Positions 41,798 through 54,781 of a DNA stretch of 64,000 bases are shown one piece after another; position 1 is the first letter of the stretch; each line of letters begins with the position of its first letter. The DNA comes from Costus lasius (taxonomy: Eukaryota; Streptophyta; Magnoliopsida; Zingiberales; Costaceae), in the NCBI GenBank assembly GCA_027563935.2, contig CM050448.1, positions 64,841,843 to 64,905,842 of the forward strand, in the 5' to 3' direction. The notes under the pieces were generated by a model, which was not told the DNA's origin, made no database searches, and saw nothing but the letters and a program-made list of their open reading frames with translations. Made by a program: the position numbers and the translations under genes.

Positions 41798-44700
41798 ATG
41801 AGCTTCAATGTGCGATCCCTACTGGAAAGGGAGAAGTTTGCTGGGCCGAACTTCTCTGACTGGTTCGGACACCTTAAGATCGTTCTTAAGGCAGAGAGGA
41901 AACTGTATGTCCTCGAGACGGCGATACCGCCGCAGCCCGCTCCGAACGCCGCAAGGGCGGTTCGGGATGCCTATGAAAAGCACGTCAATGATAGCATTGA
42001 TGTCGCTTGCCTGATGCTAGCGTCTATGACGCCACCGCTGCAGCGTCAGCATGAGGATATGTCGGCTATAGAAATTATAGCGAACCTCAAGATGTTGTAT
42101 GCTGCACAGGCGAGGACAGAACGCTATAATCTGACGAAGCTCTTCTTTCAGAGCAAACTGGCTGAGGGGAGCCCAGTGGGAGCTCACGTGCTCAAGATGA
42201 TTGGGCACAAGGAGGCTCTAGAGAAACTGGGACATACCATCAACCAGGAGCTTGCTGTAGATATTATTCTGCAGTCTCTTCCGCCTTCTTTCGATGCGTT
42301 CATCATTAACTTTAATATGAACAAAATCGATTGTACGCCGGCAGAGCTGCTGAATATGCTCTTGACTACTGAGGAAACTCTGAAGGGTAAGCCTTCAACC
42401 TCTGTCTTGTTGATTCCTTCTAGGAACAAGAAGAAGGGGAAGAAGGGCAAGGCCCCTGTCAAGAATTACAGCAAGGCCCTGAAACAGAAGGTGAAGCGGT
42501 CGAAGGATAACAGGTGTTTCCACTGTGGCCAGCTGGGTCACTGGAAAAAGGACTGTAAAGCGCTCCAAGGAGATAAGAGGGGAAGCATTGCTTCTGGCTC
42601 AGGTATATACGTGACGGAAGTCATGGTTTCATCTTCTTCTATATCATGGGTGTTGGACACTGCATGTGGAGTTCACATTTGTTCAAATGTGCAGGAACTC
42701 AAGAGAAGAATGCAGGTGGGACAGCATGAGGTAGACCTACGCGTTGGAAACGGGGCACGGGTTGCTGCTGTTGCTGTAGGAGACTATTTCATCACTTTAC
42801 CATCTGGCATTGTATTAGAATTGAACAATTGTTATTTTGTACCCAGTATTACCAAGAATATTATCTCTATTCCTGCTCTTGTCAGGAAAGGATTTGCCTT
42901 TGAATGCAAGATTTCAAAGTGTGTTTTAACTTATGATAATATTGTGTATGCAACTGGTTCAATTAACAATGGGTTATTCATGTTGGACATGGAATATTCT
43001 ATACAAAACATTGATAATAAGAAAGCCAAGTATGCTGATGACAGCACCTTGCTATGGCATAGTCGTTTAGGCCATATAAACGAGAAGCGCATTAAGCGGT
43101 TGCATGATCATGGACTGCTGGGATCTTTCTCCTATGAGGAGATTGATACATGCAAAGCTTGTTTAATGGGTAAAATGACGAAGTCTCCTTTTCTTCACAA
43201 AGGTCAAAGGACTTCAGGTTTACTTGACCTGATACACAGTGATGTGTGTGGGCCTTTCAGTAAACATGCCAGAGGTGGCTATCAGTACTTCATTACCTTC
43301 ACTGATGATTTCAGTAGGTATGGATATGTCTATTTAATGAGACATAAAAGTGAATCTTTTGACAAGTTCAAAGAGTTCAAAAATGAAGTACAAAATCAGT
43401 TAGGCCGAAATATCAAGGCACTTCGTTCTGATCGAGGTGGAGAATACCTGAGTCATACGTTTACTGACTATCTGAAGGAGTGTGGGATTATCTCACAGCT
43501 CACTCCGCCAGGAACACCGCAGTGGAATGGTGTGTCCGAGAGGAGAAATAGAACGTTACTTGATATGGTTCGTTCTATGATGAGTCAGGCTACTCTTCCA
43601 TATTCCTTTTGGGGTTTTGCACTGGAAACAGCTGCAAAGGTACTAAACCGAGTGCCATCCAAGGCAGTTTCAAAGACGCCATATGAGCTATGGTATGGGA
43701 AACAGCCTAGCTTGACATTTATCAGGATCTGGGGTTGCGAGGCTTATGTCAAAAGCTCGCCTCTGGGAAACTGGAGAGCAGATCTGAGAAATGCATCTTT
43801 GTCGGTTACCCTAAGGAAACTAAGGGTTATTATTTCTACGATCCCAAAGAGAACAAGATATTTGTTGCTCGGACGGCCATATTTCTTGAGAAGGAGTTTC
43901 TTCTGCAAGAGGCCAGTGGGAGAGAAATAAAGCTGGATGAGATTCCAGAGGAAGGACAAAGTAGTCAGGCAGAGTTGGATGTGCCTGAGCCAGTAGATCA
44001 GGTTACTGAACAACCTGAGGCTCAGATATCACGGGAACCGCGAAGATCGGGTAGGATCCGTCGACAGCCTGAGCGCTATGTCGGAGTCTACATCATTGAT
44101 AATGATGAACCCCTAACTTATGCGGATGCGGTCAGTGGACCGGAGTCAGCTAGATGGCTTGAAGCTATGCGAGCCGAGATGGACTCCATGTCAGATAACC
44201 AAGTCTGGGATTTGGTTGATCCGCCTCCGGGAGTAATCCCTATAGGCTGTAAATGGATCTTCAAGAAGAAGATTGACATGGATGGTAACGTGGTTACCTA
44301 TAAAGGCAGGCTAGTTGCGAAAGGTTTCAAACAAATCTACGGGATAGATTATGATGAAACTTTCTCACCTGTAGCCATGTTTAAGTCTATTCGGATCCTT
44401 TTCGCGATAGCTGCATATTACGATTATGAGATCTGGCAGATGGATGTGAAGACAGCTTTCCTTAATGGAAATCTGGATGAGGATGTGTATATGACACAAC
44501 CAGAAGGTTTCACTAATCCATCAGATCGTCATAAAATATGCAAGTTAAAGAAGTCCATTTATGGACTTAAACAAGCATCTAGGAGCTGGAATATTCGTTT
44601 TGATGAATCAATCTCTGAGTTTGGTTTCATCAAGAACGAGGATGACCCGTGTGTATATAAGAGGTTTAGTGGGAGCGTGATTACATTCCTAATCCTCTAC

Positions 44701-45681
44701 GTCGATGATATCTTGATCATTGGAAATGATATTCCAGAACTGCATGCTGTTAAGGCATGGTTAGGAAAATGTTTCCAGATGAAAGATTTAGGAGAAGCAG
44801 CCTATGTATTAGGTGTGAAGATCTACAGGGATAGATCTAAGAGGCTTCTCGGGCTGTGCCAGAGTACTTACATCGATAAGGTCCTGGAGAGATTCCATTT
44901 AGAGAATTCTAAACGTGGATATCTTCCAGTCAGACATGGTCTGAATCTTTCGAAGAGTCAGTGTCCACAAACACAGACTGAGAAAGATGAAATGGACAAT
45001 ACGCCTTATGCTTCGGCTATTGGGTCCATTATGTATGCGATGTTGTGTACTCGCCCAGACGTCGCTTACGGGTTAAGCGTGACCAGTCGATTCCAAAGTA
45101 ATCCAGGTTTGGCGCACTGGATTGCAGTCAAGAACATTTTAAAATATCTGCGGAGGACCAAAGATATGTTCTTGATATATGGTGGTCAGGAAGAACTCAG
45201 TATAGAGGGATATACTGACGCTTCGTTCCAGTCGGACCAGGATGATTTCCGATCGCAATCAGGCTATGTTTTTAGCTTGAATGGTGGAGCAGTGGTGTGG
45301 AAGAGTTTCAAACAGTCAACTGTTGCTGATTCCACAACAGAAGCCGAGTATGTTGCAGCCTCGGAAGCATCCAAGGAGGCAGTGTGGATTCGTAAGTTCG
45401 TGAGAGAACTTGGTGTCGTTCCTTCGAGTGCTGATCCTTTGGTTATCTTCTGTGATAACACTGGAGCAATCGCACAAGCAAAGGAACCACGGTCGCACCA
45501 GAAGTCCAAGCACATACAGAGACGGTTTCACTTGATCCGGGAGATCATTGATCGAGGCGAGATCAAAATATGCAAGGTTCATACAGATGACAATCTGGCA
45601 GACCCACTTACCAAGCCTCTGGCGCAGCAGAAGCATGAGAAGCACTGTAATAATATGGGTTTGAGATTTCTCAACCATTAG
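41798..45681 (+). pseudogene. gag-pol: Element E gag-pol, single frameshift
   Basis: About 1295 codons from ATG 41798 to the TAG after GLRFLNH. Domains: gag; zinc knuckle CFHCGQLGHWKKDC from residue 240; protease WVLDTACG (Asp 287); integrase HHCC (first His about 421) and catalytic D482, D545, E581 with 35 residues between the last two; reverse transcriptase with IGCKWIFKKK and YVDD; RNase H with YTDASFQSD, DSTTEAEY and CDNTGA. One A is missing from the run at about 43751-43755 (tcaaaagc against tcaaaaagc in A, C and D). This shifts the frame after integrase; a frame from 43735 carries the rest. No other lesion is seen. The frameshift could be a sequencing error in an A run. Confidence 0.93.
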
Positions 45682-45690
45682 ATTAAGTGC

Positions 45691-45701
45691 AAGTGGGAGA
45701 T
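45691..45701 (+). other. Polypurine tract of E
   Basis: aagtgggagat directly before the 3' LTR. Confidence 0.85.
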
Positions 45702-47392
45702 TGTTGGGGTATGCCCTTAAGGCTAATGTTTGAGGCCTTGGGATTGTATTAGTATCATGTAATAAACTCTTAAGTTTATAAAGGCATGGTTATTATTCAG
45801 GTTGTTACCTTGTCTGCTGTAATAAGTGTACTTCTGAATAATGTCTCAAAGCTGTTCAGCTAGGCTGACAGGCTATATGTCCTTAGTCGAGATATCTTGG
45901 TGAACATGAGACAGCCTTGATATGATTGAGACTAATATGAGTGCTAATCTTATAGGATGCTTCGAGCATGGAATAAGATGTAGACTCATGGGTACATTGG
46001 ATGTACTGGACAGACCCTACTGGGATATTCCATTGCTTGTCACAATGTGAATAATCCTTGTAAGCAGCAAGTGGCACATGTCCTTTGACTTGAGATCACT
46101 TGTGTTTCTAAATGATGATTGTCATTGTCTTGAGGTAGTTCAATATCATTTGAAACATAATGATTATAGACTATCTTGGATGGTGAGCTTGAATCAGGTT
46201 AGGACACTAGTGATAGACATAGGATTGCCGTCTCCTTGTTTAAGGAGTGTGATGTTCTAAAGGGCCCCCTTATGAGATGATTGAGATAGTGTATGGCCAT
46301 ACCCAGATGACTATGTGCATCTGATCTAATCATGCTCATCGTATTGGAGTTACAGGCTTGACATGCTTGTCCAATAAGAACATCCAGTGGTAAAGGACAT
46401 ATGTATGCCTTGTGAATTGAGTCACACTTGTGCTATGGTTTGGGAGTAGTCTTGGAAGACTCTTTCCTTTATATCGGGAGACAGTGATGTGTTGCTAGAT
46501 ACCCCTCACTGATCGTGATAACGTAAGTTATCGTTACCGACATTTAGAGGAAACCCTCAGGGTCGCACAATTTGGTGATATGGCTTACTTAAGTCAGATC
46601 GTATGGACTGGATTCTTTGAGTTCAGATTAAAGGGATTTAATCTCTGATTGTAAGTGAGATCTGGTCTGATCATGTTTGATTGATTAGGGCTTGAGATCG
46701 GTAAGCTTCGATCGAGAGAGGTGATGCTAGATCGGAGAGATCAGGGGCATCAGGTGATGAACGGTTAGATCATAAGCCTTGGGGTTCGATTTGGTCTAGA
46801 CCAAGTGGCTTGAGCTATTTCGGTTTGGTTTGATGAACCAAAGCCGATTTGACATTTTGGATTGAACCGGTTCACAAATATGAACGCTTGGTTCAATGCC
46901 AAAATGCGTTTTGGGTTGGCTTGAACGCATGGCTTGATTGACTTCCATTTATGGAAAGTCATCAAGGGCCGGTTTTGCTTCAATGCCAAAACGCTTATGC
47001 GTTGAGCTCCTCACTTCAACGCCTTGATTCCTTTCGAGGTGTGGTTGACGAAGGTGTGGAGTAGACATCCAAGAGAAGCTCTCGGCCGAACGGATTCATA
47101 TCATCAAACCCTTTCCATTCGACAAGATAAGGCTTGGGTGTCTTGCTAGCACAAGAGATCTCAAGGAAGTGAGCATCTTCATCTTGTGTGTGGACTTGTG
47201 GAGGAGACCTAATTTGATCTCTTCTTCCAAGCCGAATTCCAAGCCTATGGCGTTGGTATGATTTCTCATAACTTAAGTTGATCATATAGTTTCATATGCG
47301 ATTTTGAAACCCTATTTTCCGCCATGCATGCTAGATGCGCATGATTAGGGTTTTCCCCCCCCCCCCCCCCCTTTATGTTAGGGGTTCCTTCA
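45702..47392 (+). repeat. Element E 3' LTR (1691 bp)
   Basis: Almost identical to the 5' LTR; poly-C run of 17 near the end; followed by GCCAT. Confidence 0.95.
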
Positions 47393-47397
47393 GCCAT
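47393..47397. repeat. TSD of element E, right (GCCAT)
   Basis: Second copy of GCCAT; the D LTR resumes with tgattcgaatgg. Confidence 0.93.
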
Positions 47398-48934
47398 TGA
47401 TTCGAATGGTGTCTTGGAAGCAAGAGGGCGAATTGGCTCTCCTCCAAAGAAGACGCACACAAAGGTGATGATGACTACTCCCTTTGGCGTCCTTGTGCTA
47501 GCAAAGAGCTTCAAGTCTCCTAACCGTGTGAAGGAGATCGGATGTGTTCTTAGATTGCCGAATGCCTTCTCCTCTCTTCCTCTTCGAGACAAGACACACT
47601 CAAGCGCAATCTTGGCAAGAGCGAAGCATTGAAGCATTAAGGCGTTTTCTTGGCCTTGAGGCGTTTAGGCGTTGAGGCTTCCAAATATGGTAAGTCTTCA
47701 CTCCACACGTTCACGCTTAGTGAACTAATCAAAAACGCCCCATCACTTGAACCATGCGTTCACATAAGTGAACCGGTTCAATTGACTTTGGTTCAACAAC
47801 CAAATCAAACCAAGACCAAGTCAAGACATGGTCTAGATCTCATTAAACCAAAAAGGGTTCAAGATCTAACCACACATCACTTGATGCTCTTGATCTCATC
47901 GATCTAGCATCAGATCTCTCGATCGAAGCTTACCGATCTCAAGCCCTAATCAATCAAACATGATCAGACCAGATCTCACTTCCAATCAGAGTCTAAACTC
48001 CTTTAAACTGAACCAAAACAATTCAGTCCACACGATCTGACATAAGTAAGCCATATCATCAAATTGTGCGACCCTAAGGGTTTCCTTTAAATGTCGGTAA
48101 CGATAACTTACGTTATCACGACCAGTGAGGGGTATCTAGCAACACATCACTGTCTCCCGATATAAAGGAAAGAGTCTTCCAAGACTACACCCAAACCACA
48201 GCACAAGTGTGAATTCAATTCACTAGACATACATGTTTCCTTTGCCACTGGATGTTCTTATTGGACAAGCGTGTCAAGCTTGTAATTCCAATATGATGAG
48301 AATGATTAGATCAGATGAACATAGTCATCTGGGTATGGCCATACACTTTCTCAATCATCTCATCCAGGGGGCCCCTATAGAACATCACACTCCAAACAAG
48401 GAGACGGCAATCCTATATCTATCACTAGTGCCCTAACATGACTCATGCTCATTATCCAAGATAGTCTATAACCATTATATTTCAAATGATATTGAACTAC
48501 CTCAAAACAATGCCAATCATCATTTAGAAACACAAGTGATCTCAAGTCAGAGGAAATATGCCACTTGCTTACATACAAGGATTATTCACATTGTGACAAG
48601 CAATTGAATATCCTTGCAGGGTCTGTCCAGTACATCCAATGTACCTATGAGTCTACTTCTTATAACATGCTCGAAGCATCCTATAAGATTAGAACACATA
48701 TTAGTCTCAATCATATCAAGGCTGTCTCATGTTCACCAAGATATCTCGACCAAGGACTATACTCCATGTCAGCCAAGCTGAACAGCATTGAGACATTAAT
48801 CATAAGTATACATATTGCAGCAGATGATGTAACAACCTGAATAACAACCATTGCCTTTATAAACATAGAGTTTATACATGATACTGATACAATCCCAAGG
48901 CCTCAAACATTAGCCTTAAGGGCATACCCCAACA
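47398..48934 (-). repeat. Element D 3' LTR, inner part
   Basis: Continues the LTR to ...CATACCCCAACA. Palindrome module at 48333-48344. Open frames at 47375-47907 and 48233-48840 are shared with the 5' LTR and are not genes. Confidence 0.93.
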
Positions 48935-48945
48935 ATCTCCCACTT
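48935..48945 (-). other. Polypurine tract of D
   Basis: Minus strand reads AAGTGGGAGAT directly before the 3' LTR. Confidence 0.85.
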
Positions 48946-48954
48946 GCACTTAAT

Positions 48955-51900
48955 CTAATGGTTGAGAAATCTCAAACCCATATTATTACAGTGCTTCTCA
49001 TGCTTCTGCTGCGCCAGAGGCTTAGTAAGCGGGTCAGCCAGATTGTCATCTGTATGAACCTTGCAGATTTTGATCTCACCACGATCAATGATCTCTCGGA
49101 TCAAATGAAACCTTCTTTGTATGTGCTTGGACTTCTAGTGCGACCGTGGTTCCTTTGCTTGTGCTATTGCTCCAGTGTTATCACAGAAGATAACCAATGG
49201 ATCTGCATTCGAAGGAACAACACCAAGTTCCTGAATGAACTTACGAATCCACACTGCCTCCTTGGATGCTTCCGAGGCTGCAACATACTCGGCTTCTGTT
49301 GTGGAATCAGCAACAATAGACTGTTTGAAACTTTTCCACACCACTGCTCCTCCATTCAAGCTAAAAACATAGCCTGATTGCGATCGGAAATCATCCTGGT
49401 CAGATTGGAACGAAGCGTCAGTATATCCTTCAATACTGAGTTCTTCCTGACCTCCATATACCAAGAACATATCTTTGGTCCTCCGCAGATATTTCAAAAT
49501 GTTCTTGACTGCAATCCAGTGCGCCTGACCTGGATTACTTTGGAACCGACTGGTCACGCTTAACCCGTAAGCGACGTCTGGGCGAGTACACAACATCGCA
49601 TACATAATGGACCCAATAGCCGAAGCATAAGGCGTATTGTCCATTTCATCTTTCTCAGTCAGTGTTTGTGGACACTGACTCTTTGAAAGATTCAGACCAT
49701 GTCTGACTGGAAGATATCCTCTTTTAGAATTTTCTAAATGAAATCTCTCCAGGACTTTATCGATGTAAGTACTCTGGCACAGCCCGAGAAGCCTCTTAGA
49801 TCTATCCCTATAGATCTTCACACCTAATACATAGGCTGCTTCTCCTAGATCTTTCATCTGGAAACATTTTCTTAACCATGCCTTGACGGCATGTAGTTCA
49901 GGAATGTCGTTTTTAATGATCAAGATATCATCGACGTAGAGGACTAGGAAAGTAATCACGCTCCCACTAAACCTCTTATATACACACGGGTCATCTTCAT
50001 TCTTGATGAAACCAAATTCACAGATTGATTCATCAAAACGAATATTCCGGCTTCTTGATGGTTGTTTAAGTCCATAAATGGACTTCTTTAACTTGCATAT
50101 TTTATGATGATCTGATGGATTGGTGAAACCTTCAGGTTGTGTCATATACACATCCTCCTGCAGATTTCCATTAAGGAAAGCAGTCTTCACATCCATTTGC
50201 CAGATCTCATAATCATAATATGCTGCTATCGCGAGAATAATCCGAATAGACTTGAACATGGCTACAGGAGAGAAAGTTTCATCATAATCTATCCCGTAGA
50301 TTTGTTTGAAACCTTTCGCAACTAGCCTGCCTTTATAGGTAACTACGTTACCATCCATGTCAATCTTCTTCTTGAAGATCCATTTACAGCCTATAGGGAT
50401 TACTCCCGGAGGCGGATCAACCAAATCCCAGACTTGGTTATCTGACATGGAGTCCATCTCGGCTCGCATAGCTTCAAGCCATCTTGCTGAATCCGGTCCA
50501 CTGACCGCATCCGCATAAGTGAGGGGTTCATCATTATCAATGATGTAGACTCCGTCATAGCGCTCAGGCTATCGACGGATCCTTCCCGATCTTCGCGGTT
50601 CCCGTGATATCTGAGCCTCAGGTTGTTCAATAACCTGATGTATTGGCTCAGGCTCATCCAACTGTGCTTGACTACTTTGTCCTTCCTCTGGATTCTCATC
50701 CAGCTTTATTTCTCTCCCACTGGCCTCTTGCAGAAGAAATTCCTTCTGAAGAAAAATAGTCGTTCGAGCAACAAAAACTTTGTTCTCTTTGGGATCGTAG
50801 AAATAATAACCCTTAGTTTCTTTAGGGTAACCGACAAAGATACATTTCTCAGATCTGCTCTCCAGTTTCCCAGAGGCGAGCTTTTTGACATAAGCCTCAC
50901 AACCCCAGATCTTAATAAATGTCAAGCTCGGCTGTTTCCCACACCATAACTCATATGGAGTCTTTGAAACTGCCTTGGATGGCACTCGGTTTAGTACCTT
51001 TGCAGCTGTTTCCAGTGCAAATCCCCAAAAGGAGTAAGGTAGAGTAGCCTGACTCATCATTGAACGAACCATATCCAATAAGGTTCTGTTTCTCCTCTCG
51101 GACACACCATTCCATTGCGGTGTTCCTGGCGGAGTGAGCTGTGAGATAATCCCACACTCCTTCAGATAGTCAGTAAACTCTCGACTCAAGTATTCTCCAC
51201 CTCGATCTAAACGAAGTGCCTTGATATTTCGGCCTAGCTGATTTTGTACTTCATTTTTGAACTCTTTGAACTTGTCAAAAGATTCACTCTTATGTCTCAT
51301 AAGATAGACATAACCATACCTACTGAAATCATCAGTAAAGGTAATGAAGTATGAATAGCCACCTCTGGCATGTTTACTAAATGGCCCACACACATCACTG
51401 TGAATGAGATCAAGTAAACCTGAAGCCCTTTGACCTTTATTAGAAAAAGGAGCTTTCGTCATTTTACCCATTAAACAAGCTTTGCATGTATCAAGCTCCT
51501 CATAAGAGAATGATCCCAGCAGTCCATGGTCATGCAACCGCTTAATGCGCTTCTTGTTAATATGGCCTAAACGACTATGCCATAGCAAGGTGCTGTTATC
51601 AGCATACTTGGCTTTCTTAATATCGATTTGTTGTATAGAACATTCCATGTCCAACATGAATAACCCATTGTTAATTGATCCAGTAGCATAAACTATATTA
51701 TCAAAAGTAATAACACACTTTGAAATATTACATTCAAAGGAAAACCCTTTCCTGACAAGAGCAGGAATAGAGATAATATTTTTGGTTATGCTTGGTACAA
51801 AATAACAATTGTCCAGTTCCAATACAAGACCAGATGGTAATGAGATGTGATATTCTCCTACAGCAACAGCAGCAACCCGTGCCCCGTTTCCAACTCGTAG

Positions 51901-52845
51901 GTCCACCTCATGCTGTCCCACCTGTCTTCTTCTCCTGAGTTCCTGTACATTTGAACAAATGTGAACTCCACATGCAGTGTCCAACACCCATGAAATAGAA
52001 GAAGAAGATATCATGACTTCAGTCACAAAAATACCTGAGCCAGAAGCAAAAGGCTTGCTTCCCTTCTTGTCTCCTTGGAGCGCTTTACAGTCCTTCTTCC
52101 AGTGACCCAGCTGGCCACAATGGAAACATCTGTATTCCTTTGACCGCTTAACCTTTTGTTTCAGAGCCTTGCTGTAGCTCTTGACAGGGCCTTTGCCCTT
52201 CTTCCCTTTCTTCTTGTTCGTTGAAGGAACTAGCAAGACAGAGGATGAAGGCTTCCCTTTTAGAGTCAGCTCTGTAGTCAAGAGCATATTCAGTAACTCT
52301 GCCGGCGTACAGTCGATCTTGTTCATATTAAAGTTAATAATGAACGGATCAAAAGAGGTCGGGAGAGACTGCAATATGATGTCTACAGCAAGCTCCTGAT
52401 TGATGGTATGTCCCAGTTTCTCTAGAGCCTCCTTATACCCAATCATCTTGAGTACATGAGCTCCCACTGGACTCCCTTCAGTCAGTTTGCTCTGAAAGAA
52501 AAGTTTAGTCAAATTGTAGCGTTCAGTCCTCGCCTGTGCAGCATACAGCAACTTGAGGTTCGCTATAATTTCTATAGCCGATAGATCCTCGTGCTGACGC
52601 TGCAGCTCTGGCGTCATAGACGCAAGCATCAGGCAAGCGACATCAATGCTGTCATTGACATGCTTCTCATAAGCATCGCGAACTGCCCTTGCGGCGTTCG
52701 CAGCGGGTTGAGGCGGTATTGCCGTCTCGAGGACATACAGTTTCCTCTCAGCCTTAAGAACAATCTTAAGGTGTCCGTACCAGTCTGAGAAGTTTGGCCC
52801 AGCAAACTTCTCCCTTTCCAGTAGGGATCGCACATTGAAATTCGT
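48955..52845 (-). pseudogene. gag-pol: Element D gag-pol, start codon lost, two TAG stops
   Basis: 1297 codons in one frame on the minus strand. The codon aligned with the ATG of A and E is ACG (52845-52843). Zinc knuckle, D-T-A protease, HHCC/DDE integrase, YVDD reverse transcriptase and RNase H are all recognisable. TAG replaces CAG at 50571-50569, between integrase and reverse transcriptase (after SGRIRR), and again at 49137-49135, in RNase H after PRSH. The integrase motif reads LRLDRGGEY where A and E have LRSDRGGEY. No frameshift. C shares the first TAG and the lost ATG. Confidence 0.93.
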
Positions 52846-54767
52846 GGTGTTTGTTGCTGCAGGAATCTACAACATTGCAAGAACAGCAAGGTCAGTATCA
52901 ATGTGAGAATCAATCCAGGACTTAAGAATGATTCTTTTTCTCACTATTTTATCTGACTGAAAAATCCAGCAAAACAGTCCGAAAGAGTGGCACTCTTTTA
53001 GTGAGATGGGATCCAGATTTCATACTTGGTCTCCGCGTCCCGCTCAGGCGAGATAAGATGCACAGAGAGTACAAGCACTAATCTCTGGTAGGCTATCCCT
53101 GCCAATCGCCAACCGGTGCGATTCCCCTTCATCTGGGCGATCCAGCCGACTGCGCCAACTGAGTTGGTACAACACAGTCTCTGATCCCACAGATGGCTGC
53201 CTCCATATAGCTAACATATGCTCCATATGTAGCCTACATGGTCAAGCTGACCCGACCTACTCCCTGGACCACCACATGCTATGCTGAGCAACGAGAAGCG
53301 ATAAATCCCTTCTCTGTAACATGCAGGTGAAATCACACACCGTCTGAAGATAGATGGGCGTGCCCACTGAGTGGGTACAACATGGCCCCAACGATAGTCA
53401 GAACAGTGAGGTTTCGCGTCAGAAGGCTATCGTGCTTGATATTTAACGTTTGGATTTTAACGGTCTTTTATCTTCTTAACTATCATGCAAACCCTATGGT
53501 GATAGCAGAAGAATAAATCATGCAGTTCTAATTATTTAAACAATAAATGAAAGCATGATGATCTTATGTGGTAAAAGCCCATTAAGCCTAGGTAAGACCT
53601 TAATTTAACTTAAGTCTTCACATGAGCTCTTCATGGGTCTTTTGCAACTCCATCTGGCCCCAAGCGCCCACTGCAGCTCAGATGCGCCTACCAGGTAAGA
53701 TGCGCCTGTCCTAGAGTCGAACTCTAGACCTCCCACTGGTTAAGCTACTTGCTGCATGCTCCTCTGCCATGTGTGCTCTGTGCTCATGTCTAATCAAATT
53801 ACATTTTAATCTATCTAGACATGATTGACACGCAGGTCAATTATACATTATAAATTAATTAAAATGTGATGCGCAGATCACAATTATAATAATTAATAAT
53901 CCAGGCACGCAGGCCCCAGCACAGCACACATTAAAATTGGGCAGCCCACATAAGATGAAATAGACATTGATTCATGTTTATACAATCAACATGTGATCCA
54001 AACAAGAAAATAAAATTTTCGAAAACCCATGGGCATCAATTTTATTTTCCTTATGTGCCCTACTACCTTACAACGGTCCATTAATAGGGATCCACTCATC
54101 TGATCTAGTCAGACCCACTGCCCTAGCATGCACCAAGTCCTAACTGACTTGAGTCGACCCAGTGGTCAACAATGCATGCGTTGGGCTGAACGACCCTCAT
54201 GAGTTCTGGCAAGCGGGTGTGACCCCGGGCCTAACTCAAGAGCGTTCACTGGTTGTCTCAACCAGACATCGCTACACGCCTGTATGCAGTCGACCTATAG
54301 CCACCTCGTGCTTGCGCACAGGTGCCATCTGGTCGACCCATCTAGGCTGTCAGATGGTCTGATCAGACTGTTGGGTCCAGACAAGACTGATGATTTCAAC
54401 CCTATCAACCCGTCTAAGGGTTTAAAGTAGGTGCAAATATAGATCTAGGTTAGGCGCGCAAGTTAACAGGTTTTGACAAAAACATCTATAACAAGCGCCA
54501 ACTAATAAACATCATACATGCGCCAATGAGTAAAAACATACATCATGTATTTTTACAAACTAACATGTAGATGCGCAAAGTGATAAACCTTAGATCTATA
54601 CATAAGCGCAAACATCTTGTAACAATGATACATGCGCAAACAACTTGTAACAATGATACATGCGCAAACAACTTGTAACAATGCATCAAGTAAGCGCATG
54701 TAAACATAGCATCAAGTATGGATCACAATCATATCAAAGCAATCATATGATTCATACAAAAACCCTA
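52846..54767 (-). other. Element D leader with structured segment
   Basis: Non-coding leader. Hairpins (plus coordinates): AAAGAGT-GGC-ACTCTTT 52982-52998; GACTG/CAGTC 52954-52958 and 52975-52979; CCAACTGAGTTGG 53155-53167; GGTCA-AGC-TGACC 53240-53252; CCCACTGAGTGGG 53363-53375. tRNA-like segment about 53703-53772 (minus). Minisatellite 54606-54689. Confidence 0.8.
54606..54689. repeat. 28-bp minisatellite, 3 copies, D leader
   Basis: Units at 54606, 54634 and 54662, gcgcaaaca(t/a)cttgtaaca followed by atgatacat, the last unit diverged at its end. Same period and same place after the primer site as in element E. Confidence 0.85.
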
Positions 54768-54779
54768 GCTCTGATACCA
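54768..54779 (-). other. Primer-binding site of D
   Basis: Minus strand TGGTATCAGAGC, next to the 5' LTR. Confidence 0.9.
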
Positions 54780-54781
54780 AT

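Larger units (their letters stand above)
38217..47392 (+). mobile_element. Element E: young, nearly intact Ty1/copia
   Basis: 9176 bp with two LTRs of 1687 and 1691 bp, Met primer site, leader, gag-pol and polypurine tract, flanked by GCCAT. The LTRs differ by one substitution (38934ff aagtc, 46420ff gagtc) and by a poly-C run of 13 against 17. One missing A shifts the frame in integrase. It lies in the 3' LTR of D. Its leader lacks the tRNA-like segment present in A, C and D. Confidence 0.95.

Noticed and set aside
47266..47907. Open frames of 85-123 codons in D LTR
   Set aside because: Shared with the D 5' LTR, on both strands of the same segment, no domain.
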